A DNA stretch of 32,650 bases, taken from assembly GCA_004145215.1 (NCBI GenBank), contig SEAL01000004.1:1-32650 (forward strand). The letters are read 5' to 3'. The DNA comes from Chloroflexota bacterium (GTDB lineage: Bacteria; Patescibacteriota; Saccharimonadia; Saccharimonadales; Saccharimonadaceae). Every line of letters begins with the position of its first letter. Position 1 is the stretch's first letter. The notes under the pieces were generated by a model. It saw only the letters and a program-made list of their open reading frames with translations, had not been told where the DNA came from and ran no database searches. Made by a program: the position numbers and the translations under genes. Shown one piece after another: positions 16,627-25,803 of the stretch.

Positions 16627-17571
16627 GTGAATATTTTTGATGTTTTGATCGTCCAGCCAATTTTCAATCTGTTGATTGGACTGTATGCGGTCATTCCTGG
16701 CGGCGATTTTGGGGTAAGTATTATCCTATTTACGATACTGCTGCGTTTCGCGCTGTATCCACTGGTGAAAAAGCAATTGCACCAGACAAAAGCAATGCGC
16801 AAAATGCAACCCGAGCTGAAGCGTATCAAAGCGCAGGCAAAGGGCAACAAGCAACTGCAGGGTGTGCAGACGATGGAGCTGTATAAAAAGCACGGCGTGA
16901 ACCCATTTGGTACGATCGGTATTCTGTTGATTCAGCTGCCAATCTTTATCGCGCTGTATCATGTGATACAGATCTTTACGTCACAACGCGAACGTGTCGA
17001 ACAGTTTACCTACGGATTCCTAGAGAGTATTCCAGCTGTTCAGAATATTATCCAAAACCCCGAACAGTTCAATGAAAAGCTGTTTGGTATCGTTGACCTC
17101 ACGCAGCGCGCGTTCAACCAGAACGGCGTTGATGTATTCCTGGTAGCACTGGCGGTCATAGCGGCAGTGACGCAGTACATTATGTCAAAGCAGACAATGC
17201 CACACGAAGAGAGCAAAAAGAAACTTCGTGAAATTTTGAGTGAAGCATCTGAAGGTAAAGAGGCTGACCAATCAGAAATTAATGCCATCGTCATGGGTAA
17301 AATGATGAAGGTCCTTCCATTCTTTATGCTGTTTATTATGCTGAGTCTGCCAGGTGCATTGGCGCTATACTATGCAACATCAAATATCGTTGCCGTGATC
17401 CAGCAGTACTTTATTCTGAAACGCGACGAAGGTGAAATGGAAGCGCTTGCTGAAGAGGCTGTGAAGCAAACGACTGGCAAAAAAGCGACAGCAAAAGCTC
17501 GCGCAAAACAAGCACAAGAAGGAACGGTCACTCGTATCGTTGCAAAAGATTCGAAAGCTAAAAAGAAGTAA
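16627..17571 (+). CDS. yidC: YidC/Oxa1 membrane protein insertase
   Basis: The 314-residue protein starts at GTG 16627 with GGAG at 16616-16619. It shows the short YidC form without the large periplasmic domain of Proteobacteria: a first membrane segment at about 10-45, a charged helical hairpin (KKQLHQTKAMRKMQPELKR), then NPFGTIGILLIQLPIFIALY and later segments at about 165-185 and 220-255. The C-terminus is a Lys/Ala-rich tail, likely ribosome-contacting. YidC inserts membrane proteins alone or with SecYEG. A lipobox cysteine typical of Firmicutes YidC is not seen. A TATACT at about 16589 suggests its own promoter with a normal leader. Confidence 0.96.
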   Translation: MNIFDVLIVQPIFNLLIGLYAVIPGGDFGVSIILFTILLRFALYPLVKKQLHQTKAMRKMQPELKRIKAQAKGNKQLQGVQTMELYKKHGVNPFGTIGILLIQLPIFIALYHVIQIFTSQRERVEQFTYGFLESIPAVQNIIQNPEQFNEKLFGIVDLTQRAFNQNGVDVFLVALAVIAAVTQYIMSKQTMPHEESKKKLREILSEASEGKEADQSEINAIVMGKMMKVLPFFMLFIMLSLPGALALYYATSNIVAVIQQYFILKRDEGEMEALAEEAVKQTTGKKATAKARAKQAQEGTVTRIVAKDSKAKKK

Positions 17572-17585
17572 CGAAAGGAAGCGCG

Positions 17586-18047
17586 ATGAATCAAGAAGAG
17601 TCAATCAAGTTTGCAGAAAAGTACCTTGCCGACCTCCTTTCGTTCTTTGGGGTAAATGCGGATATTATATCCAGCTACCGTGATGAAGTTATCGAGCTAT
17701 CAGTACCTTCATCGGACATTAATAGTCTGTTGATTGGTCGTAACGCCGAAACACTACGAAGTATCCAGTTTTTGATTTCGACCACACTCCGTAATCGCGA
17801 TGCCGAAATTACTCGCGTAAATGTCGACGTTGCTGATTATAAAAAACAGCGTGCTGATAAAGTCGCAAAGCAAGCTCGTGAATGGATTCAAGAAGTATTG
17901 CGAACGGGCGATTCGTACGTAGCAAAATTGAATGCGGCCGACCGTCGCATCGTCCATCAAGTTGCGGGTGAGTATCCAAACGTTAGTACCTTTTCTGAAG
18001 GCGAAGGACGAGACCGAAGTATCATCATTGCACAGCAGAGCTCATAG
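17586..18047 (+). CDS. khpB: RNA-binding protein KhpB/Jag (KH-R3H)
   Basis: The 153-residue protein lacks a long Jag-N domain. A type II KH domain covers about residues 38-85, with the loop LIGRNAETLRSIQFLI, and an R3H domain covers about 115-150 (LNAADRRIVHQVAGEYPNVSTFSEGEGRDRSIII is the full stretch; key residues R, H and the final R-D-R). Proteins of this type bind RNA and regulate cell division and elongation in Gram-positive bacteria. It follows yidC by 14 nt with an AAAGGAAG Shine-Dalgarno, the standard yidC-jag pair. Confidence 0.93.
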   Translation: MNQEESIKFAEKYLADLLSFFGVNADIISSYRDEVIELSVPSSDINSLLIGRNAETLRSIQFLISTTLRNRDAEITRVNVDVADYKKQRADKVAKQAREWIQEVLRTGDSYVAKLNAADRRIVHQVAGEYPNVSTFSEGEGRDRSIIIAQQSS

Positions 18048-18054
18048 CTAGCTG

Positions 18055-19464
18055 ATGAAGCAGGCGTTGGGGCGGGTATACCGAATACTACAGGATCATA
18101 AATGGTTCTGTAGTATTACTTTTATCGGATTGCTATTGTATCTGGTTATTTCTATTTCAAAGCACCTCCATTTCGGCAGTACCGGTTATGATTTGGTTAT
18201 TTTCGACCAGGCTGTCAGAAACTATAGCCTGTTTAGCGCACCAGCAAGTACATTCCGAGGATTTGAAAACCTCCTCGGGGATCATTTTCACCCAATATTA
18301 GCAGTGCTAGCGCCGCTGTATTGGATTGCTGATACGCCGATCATGCTGTTGATTGCTCAGGCGTTATTGATCGTATCAGCGGCCATTCCGGTCTATCTGT
18401 ATGGGATCAAAAAGCTGTCGCGGATGTCGGCACTTTTTGTCGTTATAGCCTTTATACTAAATGCGGCGCTTTTGCGGGCGATCTACTTCGACTTTCATGA
18501 AATCGCCTTTGCGATACCGTTAATTGCCTGGGCTATTTATTTTATCGAAACGGGGCGATGGAAGTGGCTATATGCATCACTGGCATTACTGCTCCTCACA
18601 AAAGAAACCTTTGGAATATTGGCAGTGTTCTTTGGTTTGTATTTACTCGCAAAACGTCAGTTTTACAGAGGGACTGCGGTAATACTGGTTGGCGTAGCAT
18701 CGTTTTTGTTAATTACAAAAGTAGTGATTCCGTACTTTGCTGGTGGTGGAAGTTTCAATTATTGGACCTATGATCAGCTGGGTTCTGATTTGCCGTCGGC
18801 AATTGGTGGTATCATTACAAACCCGTTGTTTGCGTTATCACTGCTATTTCTGCCGGCTGTAAAGATAGTGACGTTTATCAAGACATTTGGTATATTCTTT
18901 GGCTTTACATTTTTGTCGCCGATTATTATTCTGGCCGTTCCGCTAGTACTGGAGCGATTCTTGTCATCAAATAGTAATTATTGGCAATTCCATTTCCACT
19001 ACGGGGCGACAGTAGCGCCGATTTTGGCTATGGCATTTATTGATGGCGTCGACCGATTGACGAAGTATGGGTTTCTCCAAAAATATAATCCACGTAAATA
19101 TATCACATACGTGTCTGGCGGTGCGGCGGCCGTAGCGGTTGTATTATTTGCGATTTCGCCAATGACGTTCATCGCAAAGCCGAGTAATTGGTCAATGACA
19201 AACATGGAACGCTCGGGATATTCTATGATCAGCTCTGTAAAGAAGAGTGAAAGTGTCTGCGCAACAAATCATATTGCGCCACATTTGGGGGCGCATAACT
19301 TGTATTTACTCGATGAGACCACGGCGAAGCCGCAGCCGTGCAATGTCATTATATACGCAGAATCGCTTGATCAGGTGGCGCACGACGCCGTACGTCAGCA
19401 TATACGAACTGGTGGGTATGAACAGCGGTCCGAACAAGACGGCTGGTACATCTACGCGAAGTGA
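18055..19464 (+). CDS. DUF2079 polytopic membrane protein
   Basis: The 469-residue protein is very hydrophobic, with about 10-11 membrane segments, and has the DUF2079 hallmark at the first external loop: FGSTGYDLVIFDQAVRNYS, followed by the LLGDHFHPILAVLAPLYW block. The family is related to GT-C glycosyltransferases, and an acidic residue in the first loop (FDQ) fits, but activity is unproven. The soluble C-terminal tail ends in DGWYIYAK. It begins 7 nt after khpB, without a clear Shine-Dalgarno. Its stop (TGA) lies 2 nt from the convergent glycosyltransferase gene, which supports a surface polysaccharide context. Confidence 0.85.
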   Translation: MKQALGRVYRILQDHKWFCSITFIGLLLYLVISISKHLHFGSTGYDLVIFDQAVRNYSLFSAPASTFRGFENLLGDHFHPILAVLAPLYWIADTPIMLLIAQALLIVSAAIPVYLYGIKKLSRMSALFVVIAFILNAALLRAIYFDFHEIAFAIPLIAWAIYFIETGRWKWLYASLALLLLTKETFGILAVFFGLYLLAKRQFYRGTAVILVGVASFLLITKVVIPYFAGGGSFNYWTYDQLGSDLPSAIGGIITNPLFALSLLFLPAVKIVTFIKTFGIFFGFTFLSPIIILAVPLVLERFLSSNSNYWQFHFHYGATVAPILAMAFIDGVDRLTKYGFLQKYNPRKYITYVSGGAAAVAVVLFAISPMTFIAKPSNWSMTNMERSGYSMISSVKKSESVCATNHIAPHLGAHNLYLLDETTAKPQPCNVIIYAESLDQVAHDAVRQHIRTGGYEQRSEQDGWYIYAK

Positions 19465-19466
19465 CG

Positions 19467-20558
19467 CTATTTTGTCAGCGCTTGCATATAAACGGAGTGG
19501 GTCTGCTTGGCCATTGTTAGCCATGAATAATGCGCGAGTAGATCTCGTGATTTACTGATCAAATCCATACGCAGTGAATCTTCGCGGAGTACTTCATCGA
19601 TTGCTTGAGCGATACTATCGACGCTCTTTGGATCGAAGTAGTGTGCCGCATCTTGGTAGATTTCCGGGAGGCAGGTTGCATTGCTGCTGATAACGGGTAC
19701 GAAGTAGTTCATCGCTTCTAGCCCCGGCAGGCCAAAACCTTCCATGAGCGATGGAAAGACATATGCTTGGCAATGTGAATATAGCCACGCGAGCTGCGCA
19801 TCTTCAACAAATCCTGTGAAGTGGATATTCTTATATCCTTTGGATTCAAAGTAGTGTTCGTTATTGAGGGCACTGGCGTTCTTTTTGCCCACTAGGATCA
19901 GGCCGAGGTCGGGGTAGCGAGATTGTAATTGCTGGTGTGCGTCACCGAGTCGTTTGATATTTTTGTAGTCACTTTGCTGACCGACGTATAATAAAAACTT
20001 TTTAAATGGTACGTTGTACGGTTGCGGTTCGGCTTTGATTTTATCAGCGGCTTCGTGAGTGACGGTGATCTTGTCTAGGGATATTCGCGCAAAGTCAGCG
20101 TAGGCTTTCTTAGTGTAATAGGACGGTGTGATAATGTGACTGCTGCTGCGCGCTATTTTCCAGAATACAAAACGCCCAACGAGTTGTTTGCTTCGATAGA
20201 CGAACCAGTTTTTGTCGGAATTATACGCGTTCAATAGTGTCAGGTCGTGAACGGTTGTGACGTGTTTGCCAGTGTACAGGATTGGTTGCTGGGGCATACA
20301 AAAGTGCACCAAGTCTGGCTCTAGATTATCGAGGAGTGATTTAAAGGCGAATTGTTCGGCAAACGAATAATCGGCAAAATCTGCAACCATGACGGTGAAG
20401 TTTGGTGACTGCGGTTGCCAGTATTGTTCGTCTTTGGCGCGTACGAGGACGGTGTATTGATTATCTTGGTCTATCGTCTGTAGGTAATTTAGAAGGCGCT
20501 CAATGTACCGACCCGTCGTTGAATTAATAATGCGGGCATCGATGGCAATGTGACTCAT
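19467..20558 (-). CDS. GT4-family glycosyltransferase
   Basis: The 363-residue cytoplasmic enzyme has the GT-B two-domain form. The N-terminal acceptor domain begins with IAIDARIIN; the C-terminal nucleotide-sugar domain contains LYVGQQSDYKN, GFVEDAQLAWLYSHC and the EGFGLPGLE motif (E-x7-E) at about 275-285. It would transfer a sugar from an NDP-sugar with retention, probably onto a lipid-linked or wall glycan; the sugar is not predictable. TATACT at 20565-20570 ends 6 nt before the ATG and there is no Shine-Dalgarno, so the message is likely leaderless. Its neighbours are a GtrB-like transferase and a DUF2079 protein. Confidence 0.92.
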   Translation of the reverse strand: MSHIAIDARIINSTTGRYIERLLNYLQTIDQDNQYTVLVRAKDEQYWQPQSPNFTVMVADFADYSFAEQFAFKSLLDNLEPDLVHFCMPQQPILYTGKHVTTVHDLTLLNAYNSDKNWFVYRSKQLVGRFVFWKIARSSSHIITPSYYTKKAYADFARISLDKITVTHEAADKIKAEPQPYNVPFKKFLLYVGQQSDYKNIKRLGDAHQQLQSRYPDLGLILVGKKNASALNNEHYFESKGYKNIHFTGFVEDAQLAWLYSHCQAYVFPSLMEGFGLPGLEAMNYFVPVISSNATCLPEIYQDAAHYFDPKSVDSIAQAIDEVLREDSLRMDLISKSRDLLAHYSWLTMAKQTHSVYMQALTK

Positions 20559-20585
20559 GTTACTAGTATACCTAAAAACAGTCGA

Positions 20586-21554
20586 CTAACGGGGAGTTTT
20601 GTCCTGGAATTCGGGAATGACAGGTGTGGTCGCGTGGTACTCTTCGATTAAATAGAGCGGTCGTTGCTTGGTTTCGTTAAAAATACGTCCAATGTATTCG
20701 CCGATAATGCCGAGTGACAATAATTGAACGCCACCAAGAAATAGGATCACTGCCATCATCGATGGATAGCCGGCCATGTCTGCGCCAAACATGATCGTGC
20801 GAATGATCACGACGATGATATAGATAAAGGCAAAGAACGATACGAATAGCCCTAGGAACGTAGAGATTCGTAGGGGGGTTGTCGTGAACGATACGATCCC
20901 GTCGATTGCTAGGTTAAATAGCTTAAAGTAATTCCACTTCGTTTCGCCAGCAGCGCGTGGATCACGAGCATACGTAATCTCTTTTTTCTTGTAGCCAATC
21001 CAGCTAAAGAAGCCTTTCGTATAGCGTTCACTTTCACGAATACGCTTAAGGGCGGTAACGCAGCGTCGGTCAAGGAGGCGAAAGTCACCAGTATCGCGTT
21101 GAATAGGGATTGTCGTTGATTTTTGCAAGACTTTATAGAACGAGCGGGACGTGAATTTCTTTAACCATGATTCTCCCATGCGACTGCTGCGGCGAGCAAA
21201 CACATCATCATAGCCATCTTGCCAGATTTTGATCATGTCAGGGATTAGTTCTGGTGGATCCTGCAGATCAGCATCGATAATAACTAGGGCGTCACTGTTG
21301 ACGTGATCGATCCCAGCAATCATGGCGATTTCTTTACCAAAATTACGAGATAGGTTCACATAAGATACACGTTTATCTTTTTTGGCATAGCCTTTGATGA
21401 TATCAAGCGTTTCATCGCGACTGCCGTCATTTACAAACAAAAATTCTAATTTGTAGTCAGGGAGGGTGTTCGCGAGTTGTTCGAGGCGGTTGTATAGTTT
21501 TGGCAAGACAGGCGCTTCATTGTAGGCGGGAATTAACAGGGTAATGGATTTCAT
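20586..21554 (-). CDS. GT2-family dolichol-phosphate-mannose-synthase-like glycosyltransferase (GtrB/ArnC type)
   Basis: The 322-residue protein has a GT-A domain at about 1-225 with LLIPAYNE, FVNDGSRDET and the metal-binding IDADLQDPPE (about 93-102), then two membrane segments at about 233-260 and 270-292. This is the GtrB/ArnC/DPM1 layout: it loads a sugar onto undecaprenyl phosphate at the inner membrane face for later transfer outside. That fits with the GT-C-like DUF2079 protein nearby. TATACT at 21564-21569 lies 9 nt before the ATG. The GT4 gene starts 27 nt after its stop and has its own -10. Confidence 0.93.
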   Translation of the reverse strand: MKSITLLIPAYNEAPVLPKLYNRLEQLANTLPDYKLEFLFVNDGSRDETLDIIKGYAKKDKRVSYVNLSRNFGKEIAMIAGIDHVNSDALVIIDADLQDPPELIPDMIKIWQDGYDDVFARRSSRMGESWLKKFTSRSFYKVLQKSTTIPIQRDTGDFRLLDRRCVTALKRIRESERYTKGFFSWIGYKKKEITYARDPRAAGETKWNYFKLFNLAIDGIVSFTTTPLRISTFLGLFVSFFAFIYIIVVIIRTIMFGADMAGYPSMMAVILFLGGVQLLSLGIIGEYIGRIFNETKQRPLYLIEEYHATTPVIPEFQDKTPR

Positions 21555-21601
21555 GGTACCTATAGTATATCAGGTCATATTCATCAAAATAGTGAGATAT
21601 T

Positions 21602-23071
21602 TTACGCCAGCCAATTATCAGACAAATCAACGATGCGTGCCTTTTTGTCGTCGCTTTGGCGATCGTACAATTTGACCATGATCGCCGAGCGGTAATTATT
21701 TTCAAATAACGTCCTGTTATCAGCAATAAATCGCCAGTACAGCGCGTCCCATTGTTCCGCCCAATCTCCTTTTTTGTAGTCGCTCATTTTGAATATATAA
21801 TTACTGCCGCTAATATATGGCTTCGTCGTTATTTTATCGCCTGCTGCAAATTGGCTCATTGCGTAGACGTTCGGCACCATTACCCAGTCGTAGGCGTCGA
21901 CAAATAAACTCATGAACCACTCATAGACTTCATCGGGATGAATACGGAGTAGTAGCATGGCGTTTCCAAGGATCATCAAACGTTCAATATGATGTGCATA
22001 TCCAGTAGTGAGGACTGAACGAATTGTCGTATCAACCGGTTCGAGTCCAGTATTTCCGGTCCACCACGATTCATCAAGCGGGCGAGTATGCTTTAAATGA
22101 TTACGGGTCCTCATTTCACGTCCATAGCGGACATACGTCGCGCGCATGTATTCTCGCCATCCGATAATTTGCCGAATGAATCCCTCGAGACTCTCAATTG
22201 GTGTAGTATGGGTTTTTGCGAAATGCAGTGTCGTATCGACGACGTGCTGAGGAGTGAGAAGACCATTATTAAGCAATGGGCTGATAACAGAGTGAAACAT
22301 CTGCGGGTACTGCTGTGCGATTGCGTCTTCGTATGGTCCAAACAACTCCAAACGTTCTTCGAGAAACTCTTGCAACCTTTTTTCTGCTTCTTGGTGAGTA
22401 ATGGGGTAGGCAAACTCATCCATCGTGCCAGGGTTGTCTGGAAAATATTGCATTACCCATTCCGACGCATCGGCTATGTACTGGGATGACTGCGCGGAAT
22501 ATGGTGCTGGCGGGACGATATGTTTTGGTAGCCTCTTACGGTTGGCGACGTCGTAACTCCATTTACCGCCAACCGGTTTATTGTTTTCAACCAGAATATT
22601 CATACGTTTTCGTTGCCATTGGTAAAAATGCTGCATGCGATTTGGATGATGATCAAAGTAATCCTCAATTTGACCGCGAGAGGTGAGAAATGACGGTGAT
22701 TCAAGTCGTCGTTTCTCAACGTGCGCATTATCGAGTACAGTGGTGAGTCGCTGAATGAGCCAGTCGTCACATACGTCGTAGTATTCAACAGTTTTGACCT
22801 GATGCCTATCAAGCACGTCTGCTAACAACTGCATGCTCGGATCAGAGTCGAACTCTATGTAGGTAACTGAATAGCCATCTTGCTGCAATGTATCGGCGAA
22901 TGCTTTCATCGACGCGTGGTGCAGTAGGAGCTTTTGCTTATGAAACTTATACTGCTTAAAAAACAAGTCATCTTCGGAGAAAATAATTAAGGTATCTTTT
23001 GATACTGTTCGAACATCGTCGAATAGTTGATGCGGAAAGAGAAGTCGTGCTGTCGTAAACGTACTGCTCAC
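21602..23071 (-). CDS. Photolyase-related protein, FeS-BCP/(6-4)-type family, lacking cluster cysteines
   Basis: The 489-residue protein starts at GTG 23071, overlapping the DUF2945 stop as GTGA. The N-terminal domain (ARLLFPHQLF, IIFSEDDLFFKQYKFHKQKL) and the C-terminal FAD-binding helices (GWREYMRATY, WVMVPNVYAMSQFA, TTKPYISGSNYI, MSDYKKGDWAEQWDALYW) match the deoxyribodipyrimidine-photolyase-related family typified by Agrobacterium PhrB. Those enzymes bind a 4Fe-4S cluster through four cysteines. This protein has a single cysteine, in the N-terminal domain (DVCDDW), so no cluster can form. Function is likely light-driven repair of (6-4) lesions or light sensing. It may be co-transcribed from the DUF2945 promoter. 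Confidence 0.9.
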   Translation of the reverse strand: MSSTFTTARLLFPHQLFDDVRTVSKDTLIIFSEDDLFFKQYKFHKQKLLLHHASMKAFADTLQQDGYSVTYIEFDSDPSMQLLADVLDRHQVKTVEYYDVCDDWLIQRLTTVLDNAHVEKRRLESPSFLTSRGQIEDYFDHHPNRMQHFYQWQRKRMNILVENNKPVGGKWSYDVANRKRLPKHIVPPAPYSAQSSQYIADASEWVMQYFPDNPGTMDEFAYPITHQEAEKRLQEFLEERLELFGPYEDAIAQQYPQMFHSVISPLLNNGLLTPQHVVDTTLHFAKTHTTPIESLEGFIRQIIGWREYMRATYVRYGREMRTRNHLKHTRPLDESWWTGNTGLEPVDTTIRSVLTTGYAHHIERLMILGNAMLLLRIHPDEVYEWFMSLFVDAYDWVMVPNVYAMSQFAAGDKITTKPYISGSNYIFKMSDYKKGDWAEQWDALYWRFIADNRTLFENNYRSAIMVKLYDRQSDDKKARIVDLSDNWLA

Positions 23072-23280
23072 TCGTCGAGTTCGCTCGCTAGTTTGATAAT
23101 CTTCGTCCCATCATCCTGCTTAATAACAATCGCTGGATCGTCGTCGGTACCGTTGCGCGTGATCGTTTGGCCTTTCGAAGTAATCTCTGTTTTTTTGTGA
23201 GACACTTTTTCGACGGTGCCGCTTGCAGTGCCGTTACCCCAGCTCCATATCACTGAATCACCCGATGAATAATTTGTCAT
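23068..23280 (-). CDS. DUF2945/HVA1-family small protein
   Basis: The 70-residue protein begins MTNYSSGDSVIWSWGNGTASG and continues with a KVSHKKTEI strand and RNGTDDDPAIVIKQDDG, the pattern of the hypervirulence-associated TUDOR-like family (DUF2945). Its function is unknown; the fold is a small beta barrel that may bind nucleic acid or protein. TATACA at 23294-23289 lies 8 nt before the ATG without a Shine-Dalgarno. Its TGA stop overlaps the GTG of the photolyase-related gene by 4 nt, which implies co-translation and perhaps a shared stress role. Confidence 0.85.
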   Translation of the reverse strand: MTNYSSGDSVIWSWGNGTASGTVEKVSHKKTEITSKGQTITRNGTDDDPAIVIKQDDGTKIIKLASELDE

Positions 23281-23355
23281 GCTACAACTGTATAGATTAC
23301 TGATAGGCGACGCAGTTATATTTCTTACAATCCTTAGGCGACAATTATTTATACT

Positions 23356-24897
23356 ATGAGGATGGATATATCTATTGTATGGTTTCGCCGCGATCTACGT
23401 CTGTTAGACAATGAGGCTGTTTCAAGGGCCACGACCGAATCCACACAATGTTTGTATGTATTCATTATTGATCCATGGTTTTTTACGCAACCAGAGATTG
23501 GGCTGCTGCGCGTCAAGTTCATGTTTGAGTGCTTGAGTGCACTCGATGATCAGCTACAAAAATACGGAAATAGGTTAACTATCCTCAGCGGAGAAAGCGT
23601 CTCGACAATGTCGCACCTAATCGATAGTCTTAAAGCAAATGGATATCGTCCAAAGCTCTATTTCAATCACGACATTCAAGTGTCGTACGGACGACAACGC
23701 GACGATGCAATAACTGCGTACTGCGACGCTAATAATATTCCTTTAGCTACTACCTACAACTACTTTCTATTACACGACGAGGCAGAAATGGATGACTGGT
23801 GGAAGCGGTATTACGAGTACCAATACACAGACCAATTCCCGTTGCCTGACATTCGTCCAGAACAGGCGGAAGTCAGGAATATAGTCAACCAGCTTGACCA
23901 GTTTGGCGCACAGACGTTAGCGAAGGATTTGTCGTTAACGTTGCCAAGGCCGACACAGACACTCTTTGTCGGGGGAGAGAATGCAGCTCGACAGGCAGTA
24001 TATTCGTTCATCAAAGATAGGGTGAATGGGTATCGCTGGAAAATATCTCGACCCTTCTTGGCGCAAAACGGAGCAACGTCGCTACTCGGTCCACATTTGG
24101 CATTTGGAACGGTATCGAACCGGGCAGTGTTCCAGGCGGCGGCCGGTCATCGCACGAGAGTAGTGGCCGCTCGACCGAAGAAAGCATTTGATATCGCAAC
24201 GTATCTTGATAGGCTGCGGTGGCGCGATAGTTTTACGCAGCGGCTCTGGTTTCATCCCGATCTAATATGGAAGAACCGTTTTGCAGAGTTTGATGATGTC
24301 TATAACGAAAAAGCTCTGACCCCGCAGCAGCAAGAATATTTTGATCGTTGGAAAAATGGCACAACAGGCTTTCCACTGCTCGATGCGGCGATGACGCAAT
24401 TGAAGCATGATGGCTTTATTAACTTTCGAATGCGCGCAATGGCGGCGACGTTCCTGACCATCAACTGTGGCGTCAGCTGGCATCACGGAGCTCGTCATTT
24501 TATGAACTGTCTTGTTGACGGAGATATTGCAATTAACCACTGGCAGTGGCAGATGCAAGCGGGCATTACAAATCCGCTCAGTCCTACGTTTCGAATGTAT
24601 AGTCCGACGAAAAACTTACGCGACCGAGACAGCTCGGCTGCCTATGTTCATTTTTGGCTCCCTGAAACAAGAGGGAAGGATGTTGACACTATCCTCAGCG
24701 AGGCGACGCCTATGCTTGATTTTAATGAAACTCGCAAGGTGAATGGCAAAATTATTTCTGATCTCCGCAAACAAACACGAGAACGTATCATTGCTGAAAA
24801 AGGTATCGAACTAGAAGGTGCAGAAACAGCTCATGCTGTTGTCAAAGGCTATGATAAACGTTCCGCCGATCGGTATAAACGCTATATCAAAGATTGA
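23356..24897 (+). CDS. phr: Deoxyribodipyrimidine photolyase/cryptochrome family protein
   Basis: The 513-residue protein has an N-terminal antenna-binding Rossmann domain (IVWFRRDLRLLDNEA) and a C-terminal FAD-binding helical domain with YLDRLRWRDSF, GFPLLDAAMTQL, MRAMAATFLTINCGVSWHHGARHF and INHWQWQMQAG with NPLSPTFRMYSPTKNLRDRD. This is the class I photolyase/cryptochrome pattern: FADH- donates an electron to a pyrimidine dimer on light absorption. The C-terminal block differs from the standard GGWQWAASTG form, so it may be a distinct subgroup. Two starts are possible, 23356 and 23362. TATACT at 23350-23355 abuts the first, so the second would fit a leaderless mRNA. It is divergent from the DUF2945 operon, with 75 nt between. 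The stop is TGA followed by TAG. Confidence 0.93.
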   Translation: MRMDISIVWFRRDLRLLDNEAVSRATTESTQCLYVFIIDPWFFTQPEIGLLRVKFMFECLSALDDQLQKYGNRLTILSGESVSTMSHLIDSLKANGYRPKLYFNHDIQVSYGRQRDDAITAYCDANNIPLATTYNYFLLHDEAEMDDWWKRYYEYQYTDQFPLPDIRPEQAEVRNIVNQLDQFGAQTLAKDLSLTLPRPTQTLFVGGENAARQAVYSFIKDRVNGYRWKISRPFLAQNGATSLLGPHLAFGTVSNRAVFQAAAGHRTRVVAARPKKAFDIATYLDRLRWRDSFTQRLWFHPDLIWKNRFAEFDDVYNEKALTPQQQEYFDRWKNGTTGFPLLDAAMTQLKHDGFINFRMRAMAATFLTINCGVSWHHGARHFMNCLVDGDIAINHWQWQMQAGITNPLSPTFRMYSPTKNLRDRDSSAAYVHFWLPETRGKDVDTILSEATPMLDFNETRKVNGKIISDLRKQTRERIIAEKGIELEGAETAHAVVKGYDKRSADRYKRYIKD

Positions 24898-24906
24898 TAG
24901 GTGGCT

Positions 24907-25506
24907 TTAGTATACAATTTTCATAGTACGAAACGAAGCAATTATCGGTGTGTTTAACAAAGCTGGCGGCACGCTACCTGAATAGTGCTTTGCTATCGTA
25001 ACGTGCGGACGTAAACCGAGTGCGTATTGAAAATTGAAATCTTGCTGCATGAACATTGTCGGATCAGTGATGCCGATAGTGCGGAAATATGCTTTTAGAT
25101 CGAGAAGGCACTCAGAGTGTAGCTGCATGGCCAACTCTGCAGCGTCAAACTCAACAACGTAGGTTGAGTGATTAGCACCAAAGAGCGAATGAGTCGTAGA
25201 CTTCATGATGATCGGTATATCTTCGATTGATTCCAAACGCATACGCCACGCTTGAACGAGTTGACTTGTATACTCAAGTAAATCGGCTTCTGATGTTTTT
25301 AGACGACTACTAACGGAATCGATCAGTTTTTGAATTTTGCCAAAGTGGATTATTGTCATGTGCAATTGATCCATCGAGATGGCTGATGCTACTGGATCTA
25401 GCTGGCTTTGCAGGCGCTGTAGCCATTGTATGGTTTCTTGATCGGGTTGTAATTGTACGTATAGCTTGGATTTATTCGTGAGTGTTGAGTGCTCGAATTG
25501 AGGCAT
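24907..25506 (-). CDS. 2H phosphoesterase (2'-5' RNA ligase/LigT-like)
   Basis: The 199-residue protein contains two H-x-T motifs, QLHMTIIHF (about residue 48) and RPHVTIAKHY (about residue 170), the signature of the 2H phosphoesterase superfamily, which opens or makes 2'-5' or cyclic phosphodiester bonds in RNA. The spacing and length fit the family. The substrate cannot be predicted. It starts 5 nt after the kinase ATPase fragment, so it probably shares a transcript with the LOV kinase gene. It converges with the photolyase gene, with 9 nt between. Confidence 0.8.
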   Translation of the reverse strand: MPQFEHSTLTNKSKLYVQLQPDQETIQWLQRLQSQLDPVASAISMDQLHMTIIHFGKIQKLIDSVSSRLKTSEADLLEYTSQLVQAWRMRLESIEDIPIIMKSTTHSLFGANHSTYVVEFDAAELAMQLHSECLLDLKAYFRTIGITDPTMFMQQDFNFQYALGLRPHVTIAKHYSGSVPPALLNTPIIASFRTMKIVY

Positions 25507-25511
25507 GGCTA

Positions 25512-25799
25512 TTAGACCTTTGGAAACGACATAGTGAATTCGGTGCCGTGATCTTTGGATGACGAAATATGTACCGTCGCATTATGGAGGTCTAATACTT
25601 TCTTTACCCAATAAAGCCCGAGTCCGGTTCCACCGATTTCTCTGGTAACACTGTTCTCGATGCGGGTAAACTTCTTGAAGAGTTTATTGATACTCGTTTG
25701 ATTCATACCGATTCCTTGGTCGACGATACTAATATCTGTTCGATCCACTTTGTCATCGACCGTTATTGTAATCGTCGTATCAGCGAGTGAATATTTCAT
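25512..25799 (-). CDS. Histidine kinase ATPase fragment (C-terminal part of the broken LOV kinase)
   Basis: The 95 residues hold a HATPase_c domain from inside the N box to the end: the in-frame bases before the ATG read DNS, giving DNSMKYS, then G1 VDQGIGM, F box LFKKFTR and G2 GGTGLGLYWVK. The ATG is internal to the domain and has no Shine-Dalgarno, so independent translation is doubtful. It lies in a different frame from the upstream LOV-HisKA part, which stops 5 nt earlier. About 60 residues that normally join HisKA to the N box are missing. Best read as the 3' part of a disrupted kinase gene; a working split kinase is less likely because the N-box Asn would be lost. Confidence 0.8.
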   Translation of the reverse strand: MKYSLADTTITITVDDKVDRTDISIVDQGIGMNQTSINKLFKKFTRIENSVTREIGGTGLGLYWVKKVLDLHNATVHISSSKDHGTEFTMSFPKV

Positions 25800-25803
25800 C
25801 GAA

